A stretch of DNA of 64,000 bases. It comes from Mesorhizobium huakuii. Lineage in GTDB: Bacteria; Pseudomonadota; Alphaproteobacteria; Rhizobiales; Rhizobiaceae. The stretch lies in NCBI RefSeq assembly GCF_014189455.1, contig NZ_CP050296.1:5948001-6012000 (forward strand), read 5' to 3'. Position 1 is the first letter of the stretch; every line of letters starts with the position of its first letter. This document shows positions 47,201-56,245 of the stretch, one piece after another. Below the pieces are notes generated by a model that was not told the origin of the DNA, did no database searches, and worked only from the letters and a program-made list of their open reading frames with translations. The translations under genes and the position numbers were made by a program.

Positions 47201-47729
47201 TTTGAAAATGATGGGTTTGCGTTCGGGCACTTTGGAGTCCATCCCTCCGCATCCGGGGCGAACCGCCCCATTCCGTCTGCTTTCGGATTGGCTTGCGCGA
47301 CAAGATTATGAGCCCCGGGAGTACTTGAAGATTACGCTCGACGCGGCGAACCTCGGGGTACCTGGCTCCGCCACCAACCTGCGCGCAATCTTCGATACAG
47401 CCATGGCAGCGCCACCCGTCGAGGAGCATGCTGATGGCTCATTGGCGGGGCGGGCCTTGGAGGTCCTCCATGCCAACCGTGAGGCGCCTTCTTTGGACGA
47501 ACTGGAACGTCTCGCACTTTCGTCCACGTACAACCTCGCCTCCAGCGTCGTAGGGCTGATCGCCAAGGGCGGCACGGCGATCGAAGCAGAGAGCCTCATG
47601 CGCCTGTATGAGAGTGTTCCGTCCGGCATGCTCCGGTCGGTGATTCTGGGTGTGCTGGAACCACTCGCCGGACATTTGGGGCTGCGTATCACACGGTCCA
47701 GCAAGAAGCTCACGGCCATGGCAATCTGA
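44232..47729 (+). CDS. NACHT-type STAND NTPase with PD-(D/E)XK-like N-terminal domain (Avs-like)
   Basis: An 1165-aa protein. Residues ~5-75 (TQAGIRYQDQVAALYLG; NADDFVVRFADG; FFQIKLSL) match the DUF4297/Cap4-like nuclease pattern, with Asp and Q-x-K as catalytic candidates. A NACHT NTPase follows: Walker A GPGFGKTTL at ~311-319 and Walker B LLLLDGLDEVSS at ~378-389. The C-terminal ~550 residues are helical repeats that would act as the sensor. This layout fits antiviral STAND (Avs) proteins, which oligomerise on a phage protein and degrade DNA; it is shorter than most. The start is TTG 44232 with an AAGGAAG ribosome site; an upstream TTG at 44124 is less likely. It begins 190 bases after the att site. 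Confidence 0.85.
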   Translation: MTEAGGPTTQAGIRYQDQVAALYLGRMIDPRERPRHSQPVEVRMEAPQNADDFVVRFADGSRRFFQIKLSLDASGEVWKSLWIAFRRQLDTDFTPDDRLELVLGASTPLAAQLSELTKRHDSSDVIEWQTRLTASQRRLVLSIQEVLDDDIMQVWRVVTRLDVSIWPEDGIARDFVPQWMPPSSRTSLALFKALSDVAWDGATTRSSFNGSTLYDRLTLEFQIAILDPPNWGAAQYRQAVAALACVEVPGTDFRQRPDAHFLWPRCLRYDRDRRPDFDDDLPGWRDVSAGGLVDLRDFPSVDLGAVVVVAGPGFGKTTLVHAIAQKVATGGRLPAIIPATKLSDSDLSIADYLSERLNGEFEVRIDWRAAADAGSLLLLLDGLDEVSSDRRTVILERLHVYRANHPSVRWLMTVRDPAALSPPDDATMVELAPLQDEDISGYVNFYRPGESGVAEALLERIETRPDLAHLARIPIFLALMLVMRQEKANLHRSDLLDTYLETLFRPVAFKAAQVDKIDTAVLRQIAERAAFEALETDTIGISIKLLERCIKDIAPQLSTDDVREALVRRGLLRKGGLTRLTFPFPIVQEYLASAELLEHHQDQIAPRLGKIVRRPWAQAIQFALERHPNPEPLIDEILGREDDVFHTGLRLLGRCLANGMTVSTPRWQTMGDRFAEIWGGASWRTNKLINGIIVDAFSQPLHPAIRARLGERSLIHEGADTIVARIRDSRLSLEVLGELLHGNIENMLNLGDIQREADRLGTTAFNLYIAQCRRCAGEVESEHAISSLISHLKMGCVDAEIAFAAASDETLPLEIRLSAWSQSMRKLDASTEELIIRILASEGYHPMSSAAKALSSPQVDIPSILQLLKSPKVLEERALKVMEYLMSDWERDSQADRINQFLAEGGISEEMQNLASLFAVNAGNANVFDTLLDRIPTLSTEMVGATVIMFGHFLDRTRVERAVAAIGLRNWSPDDRVVITHSLTTGLTYRLKMMGLRSGTLESIPPHPGRTAPFRLLSDWLARQDYEPREYLKITLDAANLGVPGSATNLRAIFDTAMAAPPVEEHADGSLAGRALEVLHANREAPSLDELERLALSSTYNLASSVVGLIAKGGTAIEAESLMRLYESVPSGMLRSVILGVLEPLAGHLGLRITRSSKKLTAMAI

Positions 47730-47935
47730 TGGATGAAATCGCAATGCGCTGATGGGCGCTTGTATGTCTGATGACATGTCCGGTCGACCACCGATGATAG
47801 GGAACATACAGTTCCACCTCCTTTGATACGGAGATTGCATTTATTTTGTGCAGATCCGATTTCATTTTAACTACCTGAAACCTATGGTTACAAGACGGCA
47901 ACAATCAGTCGACTTAGTCGGTGCGGGGGGATTTT

Positions 47936-50695
47936 ATGGCAGCGACGGCAACGGGTTTTAGCTTCGATCAGAACGGTGACATTGAAACCAATCTGAGTGC
48001 TTTTCAGGCCTATCTGGCAGAGAGCGACAACTTACTAAGCAATGTGCTCGCCGGCACTTTTCCAAAATTGCGGGATGAATCGTATGTGTCGGGGGATATT
48101 TGGACGGCTCTTAATGATGCCGTTGTAGCTTCTACAAACCCCAGCTCGCTGGCGGCTGCAGCGCAGCCTATTGTCACGGCCGCGACGCCAGTAGGAGGAG
48201 CCACGGTACCTGCTGTTGGCGGGCCAACTGCTACGGGATGGTTCCTCGAAGGTGTGAGTATCGAAGGCTTTCGCGGAATCAACAACGAGGGAAAACCTCT
48301 CGAACTGAAGTTTAAACCGGACAAGATCAATAGCGTTTCCGCAGTAAACGGTGTCGGCAAGACCTCCGTCTACGATGCCATCCGTTTCGCGATTTCCGGC
48401 CGCCTACCTTGGCTCGAGGAGCTTCCTGCCACCGATCGGGACGGGGACTACTATCTTAATCGCTTCCATGGCGCCAAGGCCGCCACGATCAAGCTCAGGC
48501 TGGTGGAGGCGACGACAGGCCAGCAGTGCGAGGTCGTGGTGACCCGCGACCGGCATGGCAATCGCACCGTGAATGCAACACCCCCTTGGGATGGCACCAC
48601 CATTCTACAGACCCTTGATCGGGAATTCGTTCTTCTCGACGGGCCTACGTTTCAGAATTTTATCTCTGCCAAACCACAGGCTCGCGGTAGGACGTTTGCA
48701 GGGCTGTTGGGCTTGTCGGAATACAGCAGAATGCGTCAGGCTTTAGCCGCGCTCGCTCACACCAAAGCTTTCAACAATCACTTCGGCACGGCGACCACGG
48801 CGCAGAACCAGGCCCATGCCGAAAAGGGCTTGAAAGATGCGAGCACTGCAATCCGTAGGGATTTCGTCGTTTTAGCAGGTCAAGATTGGACCCAGATGTC
48901 CCTGCCGGACACATTGGCGGTGTGTCAGAAGGCGTTGGAGCAGATAGGGCCGTTGCAGGAGTTGTGCATCGGCAGGGAGTTCAGAGAAATTGATCTGGAC
49001 GCTTGCATCAATGCCGTGAAGGAAGCCGAGGGCGGTCCCAAGCGCGAGCGGCTGGTGCAGTGTATCCGGGAAAGACAAGACCTGCTGGCTTTGAACGTGC
49101 AAGCGCCGGATGTTGACCGCAGCATGCGCCTCGCGGAATACGCAAGTGCCCGCGAGGATGCCGCCTCCAAGACTGCAGGCGACGTCGTTCTCCAGCTCTT
49201 CCAGGCGGGCGCAAGAGCGCTGCAGCTGGAGGAATGGGCCAATAAGAGGATCTGCCCGCTGTGCGATAGCGAGGTTCCCCACGATCTTCAGAGTCACGTC
49301 AATATGAAGCTGTCCGACTTCACGGCGTTGGACGCCGCCACACAGACTGTCGCACTGGAATGGGCTGAGGCCGGTTGGGCAGATCTTGCTGGGCTCGAAA
49401 AACTGCTCGAAAAGGACGCCGAGTCAAGGAAGATCGCAAACTCTTCTGATCGGGCAGCGAAGGGGCTCATCACGGCGGAGGAAGCCAAAAGTTTGGGGGA
49501 ATGGCTTAAGGAACTGCGCTCCCGTGCGACAGGACGGGATCAGGAACTTGGCAAAGAACAGACCGAGCTGGAAAAGGTGTTGCCGCAGTCCTCCGTGGAA
49601 GTCACCACAAAGGTTGAGGCGGCGTGACGGATTCAGGAGAGCTGCCTCAAACTTGACGAGGTGCGGGCGAGCTTTGATGCGGAGAAAAAGCATGCGGACA
49701 ACGTGGCCCGCGTTAAAACCTTTCTCGACAAGGCGTCGTCCGACTTCGCGGCTGCGGAAACTGCAATTAGCAAGGCGCGCCTGTCCGCCGTCGAACCTGT
49801 GTTCAAAGCCAATTTCGGGGAGATGTCGTTTCTGGGTGTCACGCCCGCTGTTTCAAAGCGAGCAAGCAGTGAGGATCTGCAAATTCGCCTCGCAGACTTC
49901 TACGGTTTAACCGACCTATCGCCCCAGGCCCTGCTGTCGGAAAGCTACCGCAATGCTTTCGCTATAGCCTTGTACCTTGCGGCCGCTTCGCTTTACGGCG
50001 GAACGCCAAAATTCCTCGTACTCGACGACGTGACGTCCAGCTTTGACGCTGGGCACCAGCTCTTCCTCGTTGAACTGCTGCGCAAGAGCTTTGCCCGGCC
50101 CGGCAATCCCAATGGCCTGCAGGTCATCATCCTCAGCCATGACACGATGCTGGAAAAGCTTTTCAACAAGCACAGCACGTCAGGGATCTGGTGGCACCAA
50201 CGGCTAGAGGGCATGCCGCAGTTTGCAGTGCTTCCCCAGACCGGAGCGGTGAACAAAGTGCGCGATCACACGATTTCCATGCTTCAGGCGGGACAAGCAG
50301 ATTTCGCGAAGGAGGGAGTTCGCCAATATCTGGAATACCGTCTCAGCGAACTCATCAGCAAGCTACGGATACCGGTTCCGGTCGATGTGGCTTTCAACGA
50401 TAACAGGCAGCTAGCCAGCGAGTTTTTGAACGCAATTGATGCTGCCGTAAAATTGCATAAGGCAGCCAATTCGCTAGTGCTGGACCCGATACAGCAAACA
50501 GGCCTTAACACCAATATGGCGACGATCGTCGGCAATTTTCTGAGCCATTGGGGGACAGGCCAGACGTTGAGCTTTACCGCTCCCGCCTTGCTCGGTGTGA
50601 TGAATGCGATCGATCAATATTGCGACTGCTTCAAATTCGAGCCGACTCCCGGCGCAGCAAAGGCCTTTTATAAGACGCTTCAAGACCGACTTTGA
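47936..50695 (+). pseudogene. SMC/Rad50-like AAA ATPase with an in-frame stop
   Basis: A 919-aa reading frame interrupted by one TGA at 49625-49627 (codon 564), with the same frame continuing. Residues ~137-145 hold the Walker A AVNGVGKTSVY, coiled-coil arms follow, and a zinc-hook-like CPLC is at ~439-442. After the stop come the signature-like LSESYRNAFAIALYLAA and Walker B FLVLDDVTSSFD (~692-703) with the LSHD H-loop. The half proteins each lack part of the ATPase. The flanking residues VEAA and RIQESCLKLD suggest a former Arg codon (CGA to TGA). SMC-like ATPases beside NACHT proteins are common in defence islands. The ATG at 47936 follows GGGGGG. Confidence 0.8.
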
Positions 50696-51188
50696 AGCTG
50701 AGAGCGAGTCCCGTCGCTAAGCTCCAGCAAATGATCCGATTCCGCTGAGAACCATGGAAAGCTTCCCCACGCCAAGGATCTGACCGTCTTCTTGAACGAG
50801 GGGCGGCTGCGGTCGAGATAAGCGGTCATCCCAGAGCAGAGTCTCGCGGCGTGCTATATTCATCTGTTGGAAGATTCCGGAGCCTGCCGTATCGGGAGCG
50901 ATGGCCAGAACGTTGGGGGAGATGACAATGAAGTGGGGCGATCAAAAGCGCGATTTTCATCCGATTCTGGCGGTCTGGCCAGAGTACCGGCCACTGCATA
51001 ACTGGTGGCATATGATCGAGTACGCCGAGAGCGAGCCACATAAGCCAGCGTGGCGCGATCGTCGTGTTCCATCGCCTGATGGGGGCGTTAAGGTTGATAT
51101 TTATCGGGATCAGGACACTGCCGTCGAGGCTGCGGCGACCTTAAACCTTAGGCTCTCTCAGGCGTTAGAGGAAAGGGCGTTGGAGGAG

Positions 51189-52587
51189 GAGCTATGCTGC
51201 AATTTGGGTGACGAGGCTGATCAAGCGGCGCTCTGCGGCTTCAGTTCAATGACCTCGATTCCATCCTGGAACGTTGCACCTGCGATGAGTTTAGGCAACT
51301 GATTTTGTCCTTTCAGTCGTCGCCACGTCCTGGCCGCGCCATGACCAGCTTGAAGACCATCAGCCTGGCGGTTTTCGAGGAGAGTGAGCCCTTGGTACGC
51401 ACCGTGCGATGGCGAACGGTCGCAAAGACGCTCTCGATGGGATTGGACGTTCGCAGATGATCCCAATGTTCGGCGGGGAAATCGTAGAACGCCAGCAAGG
51501 CATTCTGATCTTTGGTCAGGCAGTCGACCGCCTTGCCGTATTTCGCATCATATTTCTCGACAAAGACGGCAATCGCCGTCTCGGCTGAGGCTCGGTTCGG
51601 GGCGGAAAAGATTTCGCGCAAGTCCGTCTTCATGGCGGCCTGCACCGATTTCGGCACCTTGTTGAGCACGTTGGCTGTCTTGTGCACCCAGCATCGCTGG
51701 TGCTTGGTGCCGGGAAGGAGCTCATCGAGCGCTTTCCAGAAGCCAAGCGCGCCGTCGCCGACGGCAAGATCGGGCGCGATCTGCAGGCCACGACGCTTGA
51801 CGTCGACCAGCAGCTCGCGCCAGCTCTGTGCGCTCTCACGAATGCCGGTCTGGAAGCCGAGCAGCTCTTTCTTGCCCTCGGGCGTGGCGCCGATCAGGAC
51901 CAGCATGCATTCGGCATGATCTTCCATCCGGGCCTGCAGGTAGACCCCGTCCGCCCACACATACACATAGCGGCGCGCCGAAAGATCGCGCTTTTGCCAA
52001 CGATCGTATTCGATGCCCCACTCCGCCGTCAGTCGCGTGATCACCGAGGGTGAGAGGTTCGGCGCCTCCTTGCCCAACAGAGCTGCCAGAGCTTCCTGAA
52101 AGTCGCCCGTCGAAATGCCGCGCAGATAGAGAACGGGAAGAAGCGCATCCAGACTTCGTGTCCGACGCGCCCATTTCGGCAGGATCGATGAGGAAAAACG
52201 GATGCGCTCCGCTTCACCGTTCGCGCCGCGATCCCGGACCTTCACCCGGCTGACGGGCACCGCCCCGATCCCCGTCTGGATGCTCCGCTCCGGCCCGTGA
52301 CCGTGCCGGACCAGCCGGTCACGTCCGTCCGGAAGCTTGAGATCCCGCATCTCGGCAAGAAACGCTTCGGCCTCCATCTCGATCGCCTGCGCCAGCAATT
52401 TGCGCGCGCCGGTGCGAAGCACATCCGTCAGGGGGATCATCGATTTCGTCGGGCTGACGAAGGCGAACAATGTTGATAGTCTCGTTCATGGCGTATCGCT
52501 CTCCTTGAGAGGTTCTGGCAGGCTTCATCACCCGCCTCGATACGCCGCCCTTCTCAAACCGTCATCACCCAGTTTCAGCCATAGCTC
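51189..52587 (-). mobile_element. IS256-family insertion sequence, copy 2
   Basis: A 1399-bp near-identical inverted copy of the element at 30042-31439, with the same GAGCTATG termini. It is flanked by a 9-bp duplication TTGGAGGAG (51180-51188 and 52588-52596). It is one base longer than copy 1 because of an extra G at 52431-52435. It inserted at the ribosome site of the gene at 52611, and the duplication restored that site. Confidence 0.95.
51221..52489 (-). pseudogene. IS256-family transposase, two frameshifts
   Basis: Same transposase as in copy 1. An additional C (G5 at 52431-52435 on the plus strand) shifts the frame after ~18 residues (QPDEIDDPPDG instead of QPDEIDDPLTD). The 3' shift near 51331-51341 is also present. 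As read, neither copy makes a full-length enzyme; copy 1 still makes residues ~1-390. Confidence 0.85.
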
Positions 52588-52610
52588 TTGGAGGAGGAGA
52601 CCCGGTCTCT

Positions 52611-53393
52611 TTGCGGCTCAAAATGCGTAAAGCGCTTGAAGCGAAAGAACGACTTTCAAACGAAGAGTTGTTGATGCTCAAGGAGGGAGTCCGGCGGCAT
52701 GCTAAAGACCCTCGTCCATTGGCCTCCGATCTACAGTTGCCGAAAGAGTCTGAAGAATACCGCGACGCTCTCGCCAAACAGCTCTCCGAAATGCCCTATC
52801 TTCGCTCGGCCCTCATCGGCACCGGATACTCTTCGCACGTCCTTTACCGGGAAAAAGGCCTGCGCTGGGCTAAGCCATACACAGCCGGCAGGCGAGGTGC
52901 CCAGGAAGCCTACCGCGCACGCACGGCCAACGCCTACGACTTTAACGGGTCTGACCATTGGGGCAAAACCAAAGCGAAGATCCGCGAGATCTTGTTGCCC
53001 CGTGCCAACCAGCTTCTGAAACTAGCGAGTGTGCAGCGACTTCTCGATGAGGCATTGCAGCGGGGCGAGCGCGTGCTCGTCGCTGGTGACGTTGTTTTTT
53101 GGTACGAAGACGACGGCTCGGTCGGCTGGCAGATCAAGTCTGTGGCGCCTTCGGACGAAAAGGATGGGACAGCGATTTGGAAGGAAGGCTCGATCCTTTC
53201 GAAGAACCACGGCCGCATTGTCGTCCTCCCCTATATCAAAGAGGATGGCGAGACAGTCAGTGGCCACACGAAGAATGTGGCCGGTGATGGTCCTGCCAAA
53301 CCGCGTCACCCGGATCATTTCGTTACGCTGCCATTCCGCATACTGAAGAGCGACCTGATGATCGGCCTCTTTGGCGAACTCCCCTACGAGTAA
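52611..53393 (+). CDS. Hypothetical protein after the SMC-like gene
   Basis: A 260-aa protein. The N-terminal third is charged and helical (RKALEAKERLSNEELLMLKE); the rest is mixed (YREKGLRWAKPYTAGRRGAQ; VLVAGDVVFWYEDDGSVGWQ; GRIVVLPYIKEDGETVSGHT). No family recognised. TTG 52611 has GGAGGAGGAG about 11 bases upstream (from the IS target duplication); ATG 52623 is an alternative. Gene order suggests it once followed the NACHT/SMC genes in one defence operon. Confidence 0.6.
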   Translation: MRLKMRKALEAKERLSNEELLMLKEGVRRHAKDPRPLASDLQLPKESEEYRDALAKQLSEMPYLRSALIGTGYSSHVLYREKGLRWAKPYTAGRRGAQEAYRARTANAYDFNGSDHWGKTKAKIREILLPRANQLLKLASVQRLLDEALQRGERVLVAGDVVFWYEDDGSVGWQIKSVAPSDEKDGTAIWKEGSILSKNHGRIVVLPYIKEDGETVSGHTKNVAGDGPAKPRHPDHFVTLPFRILKSDLMIGLFGELPYE

Positions 53394-53708
53394 AGGCGCA
53401 GCGGTCCACACCATCTTTTATGCAGAACCGCGGATCGGATCTGTTCTGGCTGCCTGATCGACAGCTTTACACTCCCAGCAGCGCAATCCCGCATCAAGGT
53501 CAGATGGAGCCGGATGATCTGGTGTCGCGCGCATGGGAGGCCGGCTATTTCTTGTCCGCGCGGCTATGGGGAGCAGGCTGCTACAGGCCGCGTCGTATGC
53601 AAGGGCAAGCCCTCCTCCTCTTCGTTCCGGCCCTGCGGGTGCATGTGTCGCTTTGGCCCTCCGCCGCTGGAGGCTCCGCCGCAACGGCGGTCCAGAAAGG
53701 AGCCACCC
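53394..53708 (+). other. ArdC leader region
   Basis: About 315 bases without a gene, GC-rich, containing a hairpin-prone stretch near 53660-53695 (CCGCCGCTGGAGGCTCCGCCG). The AAAGGAG ribosome site of ardC is at its right end. Confidence 0.45.
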
Positions 53709-54602
53709 ATGCCAACGAAGCGCGACACCTATCAGATCATCACCGACACCATCCTCGGAGCCCTCGAAAACTGCGGGCCTTGCGAGCGCCCGTGGGGCGG
53801 CCCGTCGCTGACCATGCCGGTCAACGCCGTATCCGGCCACGAATATCGCGGCACCAACGTTGTCATGCTGTGGATTGCTGCCAGGGAGGCAGGCTACTTG
53901 CAGAATGCCTGGGCAACGTTCAAGCAGTGGTCCGAGAAGGGCGCGACCGTCCGCAAGGGCGAGAAGGGCACCCCCGTCATCTGGTTCCAGATGCTCGAGC
54001 GCAAGGAGACCGACGACGCCAGCACCGACGGGGAGGGCCGCCGCATTCCCTGCGCCCGCCTCAGCTGGGTGTTCAATGCCGCTCAGGTAGACGGTTACCA
54101 GCCCGAGCAAGTCCGCATGCCGCAAGACAACCAAGTGTCCCCGATCGCTCAGGCCGATACCTTGATCGCCGCAAGCCGTGCCAGGATCACCCACGAGGGC
54201 GCACAAGCCTTCTACCGGCCAATCACCGACGATATCGTGTTGCCGCCCCAGCATCTCTTCACCGGTACGTCGACCAGCAGCGCCACCGAGGCCTATTATG
54301 GTGTCGCCCTCCACGAACTCACCCATTGGACGGCGCCACGTCTGCAACGCGAATTCGGCAAGCGCTTCGGTGACGCCGCCTACGCTGCGGAAGAATTGGT
54401 TGCCGAACTCGGAGCCGCGCTCCTTTGCGCGAAGCTGGGTATCGAGGCGGAACCTCGCGCTGACCACGCCAAGTACCTGGCAAGCTGGATCAAGATTCTG
54501 AAAGGTGACCGCAGGGCATTCATCACAGCTGCCAGCAAGGCCTCGGAAGCCAGCGACTACCTGCTGGCCTTGGAAGGCCGAGACGCTAGGGCGGCCGCCT
54601 GA
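53709..54602 (+). CDS. ardC: ArdC-type antirestriction protein
   Basis: A 297-aa protein. Residues ~5-115 form the ssDNA-binding N-terminal domain (DUF1738: YQIITDTILGALE, PWGGPS, YRGTNVVMLWIA, WATFKQWSEKGATVRKGEKG). Residues ~160-290 form the zincin-like metallopeptidase-type domain with HELTHWT and EELVAELGAALLC. ArdC proteins protect incoming conjugative DNA from type I restriction and bind single strands. The ATG at 53709 has an AAAGGAG ribosome site. It fits the conjugative character of the island, although it lies 43 kb from the transfer genes in this window. Confidence 0.9.
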   Translation: MPTKRDTYQIITDTILGALENCGPCERPWGGPSLTMPVNAVSGHEYRGTNVVMLWIAAREAGYLQNAWATFKQWSEKGATVRKGEKGTPVIWFQMLERKETDDASTDGEGRRIPCARLSWVFNAAQVDGYQPEQVRMPQDNQVSPIAQADTLIAASRARITHEGAQAFYRPITDDIVLPPQHLFTGTSTSSATEAYYGVALHELTHWTAPRLQREFGKRFGDAAYAAEELVAELGAALLCAKLGIEAEPRADHAKYLASWIKILKGDRRAFITAASKASEASDYLLALEGRDARAAA

Positions 54603-54639
54603 CAGTCGCCCTGGCGGCCTGCCTGCCTCTTTCGTCGCC

Positions 54640-55407
54640 CTACTGAGACCCGGCGGCGTTATCGCCTTGAATGGCTTTTTTGAACCACTCAGGGAGCTTC
54701 GTTATTTCGGATCCGGCGACGCTGTCGGGGACATCCCGCCAGAACGCGACAATCGCGTCCGAGAACGCCTGAAGCTGGTCATCGCTTACCTTGAGATTCG
54801 TGTAGTCCACCAGGTCGAAAGTCCATGGCAAGCCCGAACCACTAAGCCGATCTTCGAGATATTCAGGGTGCTTCAGCTTCAGGTCCTTCAGAGCTGGTCC
54901 GTCGCCATGCTTGTAGACGTTGACCACCAGCCGGCACGCGTCGAGCTTCGTGAAATAGTCGGTGCTCCGGATCCTCCAGCCCAAACTCTCTAAGAGACCG
55001 GCAATCTTGCCGAAGTCCGCTGACCAGACTTTTGCAATTGCCGTGTCTCCTTGATGCCAGTGCTGGATTTCGCGCACCAGCCAGTCCCGCAACTGTTTCT
55101 CCCATTCGTGAAACATTCCCGCGATCACACTCAGCCGGGTTTGGTCGCGCATGTCGCTCAGGAGTTGGTAGAACTCAATGCCGGCGTCGTTGGCGGCCTC
55201 GTAGAAATCACTGGGATCGTGCCGGTCGGGGTCAAACCGGTCACTGCTTTGCTCCAGCCACTCCTCCGAGGCCTTTTCGGCTTCGGCTTCCATGTTCGCG
55301 AACTGTGACAACAGGCGCTTGCGGGCCTGTTCGATGTAAAACTGATGCCCCTTGATCAGGGACTGCCGGTGGGGTCCCCACATTTTAAAGAACACGTAGT
55401 TGTTCAT
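54640..55407 (-). CDS. Hypothetical helical protein, third gene of an operon
   Basis: A 255-aa, mostly helical soluble protein. The segment LDACRLVVNVYKHGDGPALK resembles the catalytic region of HEPN-type ribonucleases (Arg...Asn...Lys-His), although the spacing between Arg and His is wider than the usual Rx4-6H. The N-terminal part is Gln/Glu/Ala-rich (QFANMEAEAEKASEEWLEQ). It lies 31 bases after the PD-(D/E)XK-like gene. An effector role as an RNase is a guess from this motif; I do not recognise the family. Confidence 0.6.
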   Translation of the reverse strand: MNNYVFFKMWGPHRQSLIKGHQFYIEQARKRLLSQFANMEAEAEKASEEWLEQSSDRFDPDRHDPSDFYEAANDAGIEFYQLLSDMRDQTRLSVIAGMFHEWEKQLRDWLVREIQHWHQGDTAIAKVWSADFGKIAGLLESLGWRIRSTDYFTKLDACRLVVNVYKHGDGPALKDLKLKHPEYLEDRLSGSGLPWTFDLVDYTNLKVSDDQLQAFSDAIVAFWRDVPDSVAGSEITKLPEWFKKAIQGDNAAGSQ

Positions 55408-55438
55408 GACAGTGTCTCACGTCGGGCCGAAGGGCAGT

Positions 55439-55969
55439 TCATTCCGATTCCTCCACAACCAGCGTTGGCGCTAGGTCCCCGAAAAGGTCGGTGAGAATTT
55501 CACGCAAGGTGCTACGGGGCACGAAGGCGGCACCTGGCACCTCGTGATGGTTCTTGCGGATCGGCCGTACACCGGTTTTGTTGGGCGTTGGGCGCCGGGA
55601 GTTGGGATAATGATCAAGCGCAGCGAGCGGTTCTCCTGGCGCAGCGCCAAACCAGAAAAACGGCCCCATGGCGAGGTCGGATTCCAGCCGGATCCAAATG
55701 GCGCAGCCACTGGGTTTATCAGCCAAGGCACGGGAGAGGGACACGGTGCCGGGCCTCTTCTGCGTTCCAGTCTTGAACTGGATGTGCCGAACGATCTTTC
55801 CTCGGGCCATGACCAAGTCGTAGCCGTGGGCGTCGAACTCCGATCGGAGGACCTCAACGTCATATACACCGAGCCGCCACAGCTCGCGGAGAGCGTCGCC
55901 TACGAACACATGCTCGACGATGCGCTCCCGCAGGGTGGAGTAAAGGTAGTTTGATGCGACGGTCGTCAT
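55439..55969 (-). CDS. PD-(D/E)XK nuclease-like protein
   Basis: A 176-aa protein. RSEFDAHGYDLVMARGK followed by IVRHIQFKTG has the spacing of a PD-(D/E)XK nuclease core (Glu and Asp, then Q-x-K), as in DUF4365-type proteins. The C-terminal 60 residues are not recognised. The ATG overlaps the stop of the upstream small gene as ATGA, so the two are co-translated. The core suggests a DNA-cleaving or DNA-sensing role in a small defence or toxin operon; this is inference. Confidence 0.65.
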   Translation of the reverse strand: MTTVASNYLYSTLRERIVEHVFVGDALRELWRLGVYDVEVLRSEFDAHGYDLVMARGKIVRHIQFKTGTQKRPGTVSLSRALADKPSGCAIWIRLESDLAMGPFFWFGAAPGEPLAALDHYPNSRRPTPNKTGVRPIRKNHHEVPGAAFVPRSTLREILTDLFGDLAPTLVVEESE

Positions 55970-56205
55970 ATCCTGTCTACATCAAGGCCAGCGTCGATCA
56001 GCCTGCCGGCAATCTTGCGCATCTTCGCAAATTCAGTCCCGAAGGCCGGCGTCAGCCCCACGGCCGCGCAGAATTCCTTACCGGTAACACCCTCCAGGAC
56101 ATTGGCGTACTTGATCACCTGGACATGAAGCTCGGCGATATAGCCGTTCCGCGGCGATGTCTCGATTGCAACTTTGATTTTCTTTAGTGCTTCGTCAGCC
56201 GTCAT
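55966..56205 (-). CDS. Small HTH-like protein, first gene of the operon
   Basis: A 79-aa protein. LEGVTGKEFCAAVGLTPAFG followed by TEFAKMRKIAGRL looks like a helix-turn-helix (turn around GLTP). A GGAG ribosome site is 8 bases upstream. It is transcribed from an AT-rich region with repeated AGCATA/TATGCT palindromes, which suggests autoregulation by this protein. It leads a three-gene operon with the nuclease-like and helical proteins. Confidence 0.6.
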   Translation of the reverse strand: MTADEALKKIKVAIETSPRNGYIAELHVQVIKYANVLEGVTGKEFCAAVGLTPAFGTEFAKMRKIAGRLIDAGLDVDRI

Positions 56206-56245
56206 TCGTAGAGCTCCGGGTCACTCGCTATGGATAGAGGTATCG

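Larger units (their letters stand above)
50928..52674 (+). pseudogene. Small hypothetical gene interrupted by IS copy 2
   Basis: MKWGDQKRDFHPILAVWPEY, then RPLHNWWHMIEY, is translated from ATG 50928 behind a GGGGGA ribosome site. It runs to the IS at 51189. Removing the IS and one target duplication lets the frame continue through EETRSLCGSKCVKRLKRKN to a TGA at 52672-52674. The original would be ~113 aa and overlap the next gene. No family recognised. The gene lies between the SMC-like gene and the 260-aa gene on the same strand. Confidence 0.55.
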
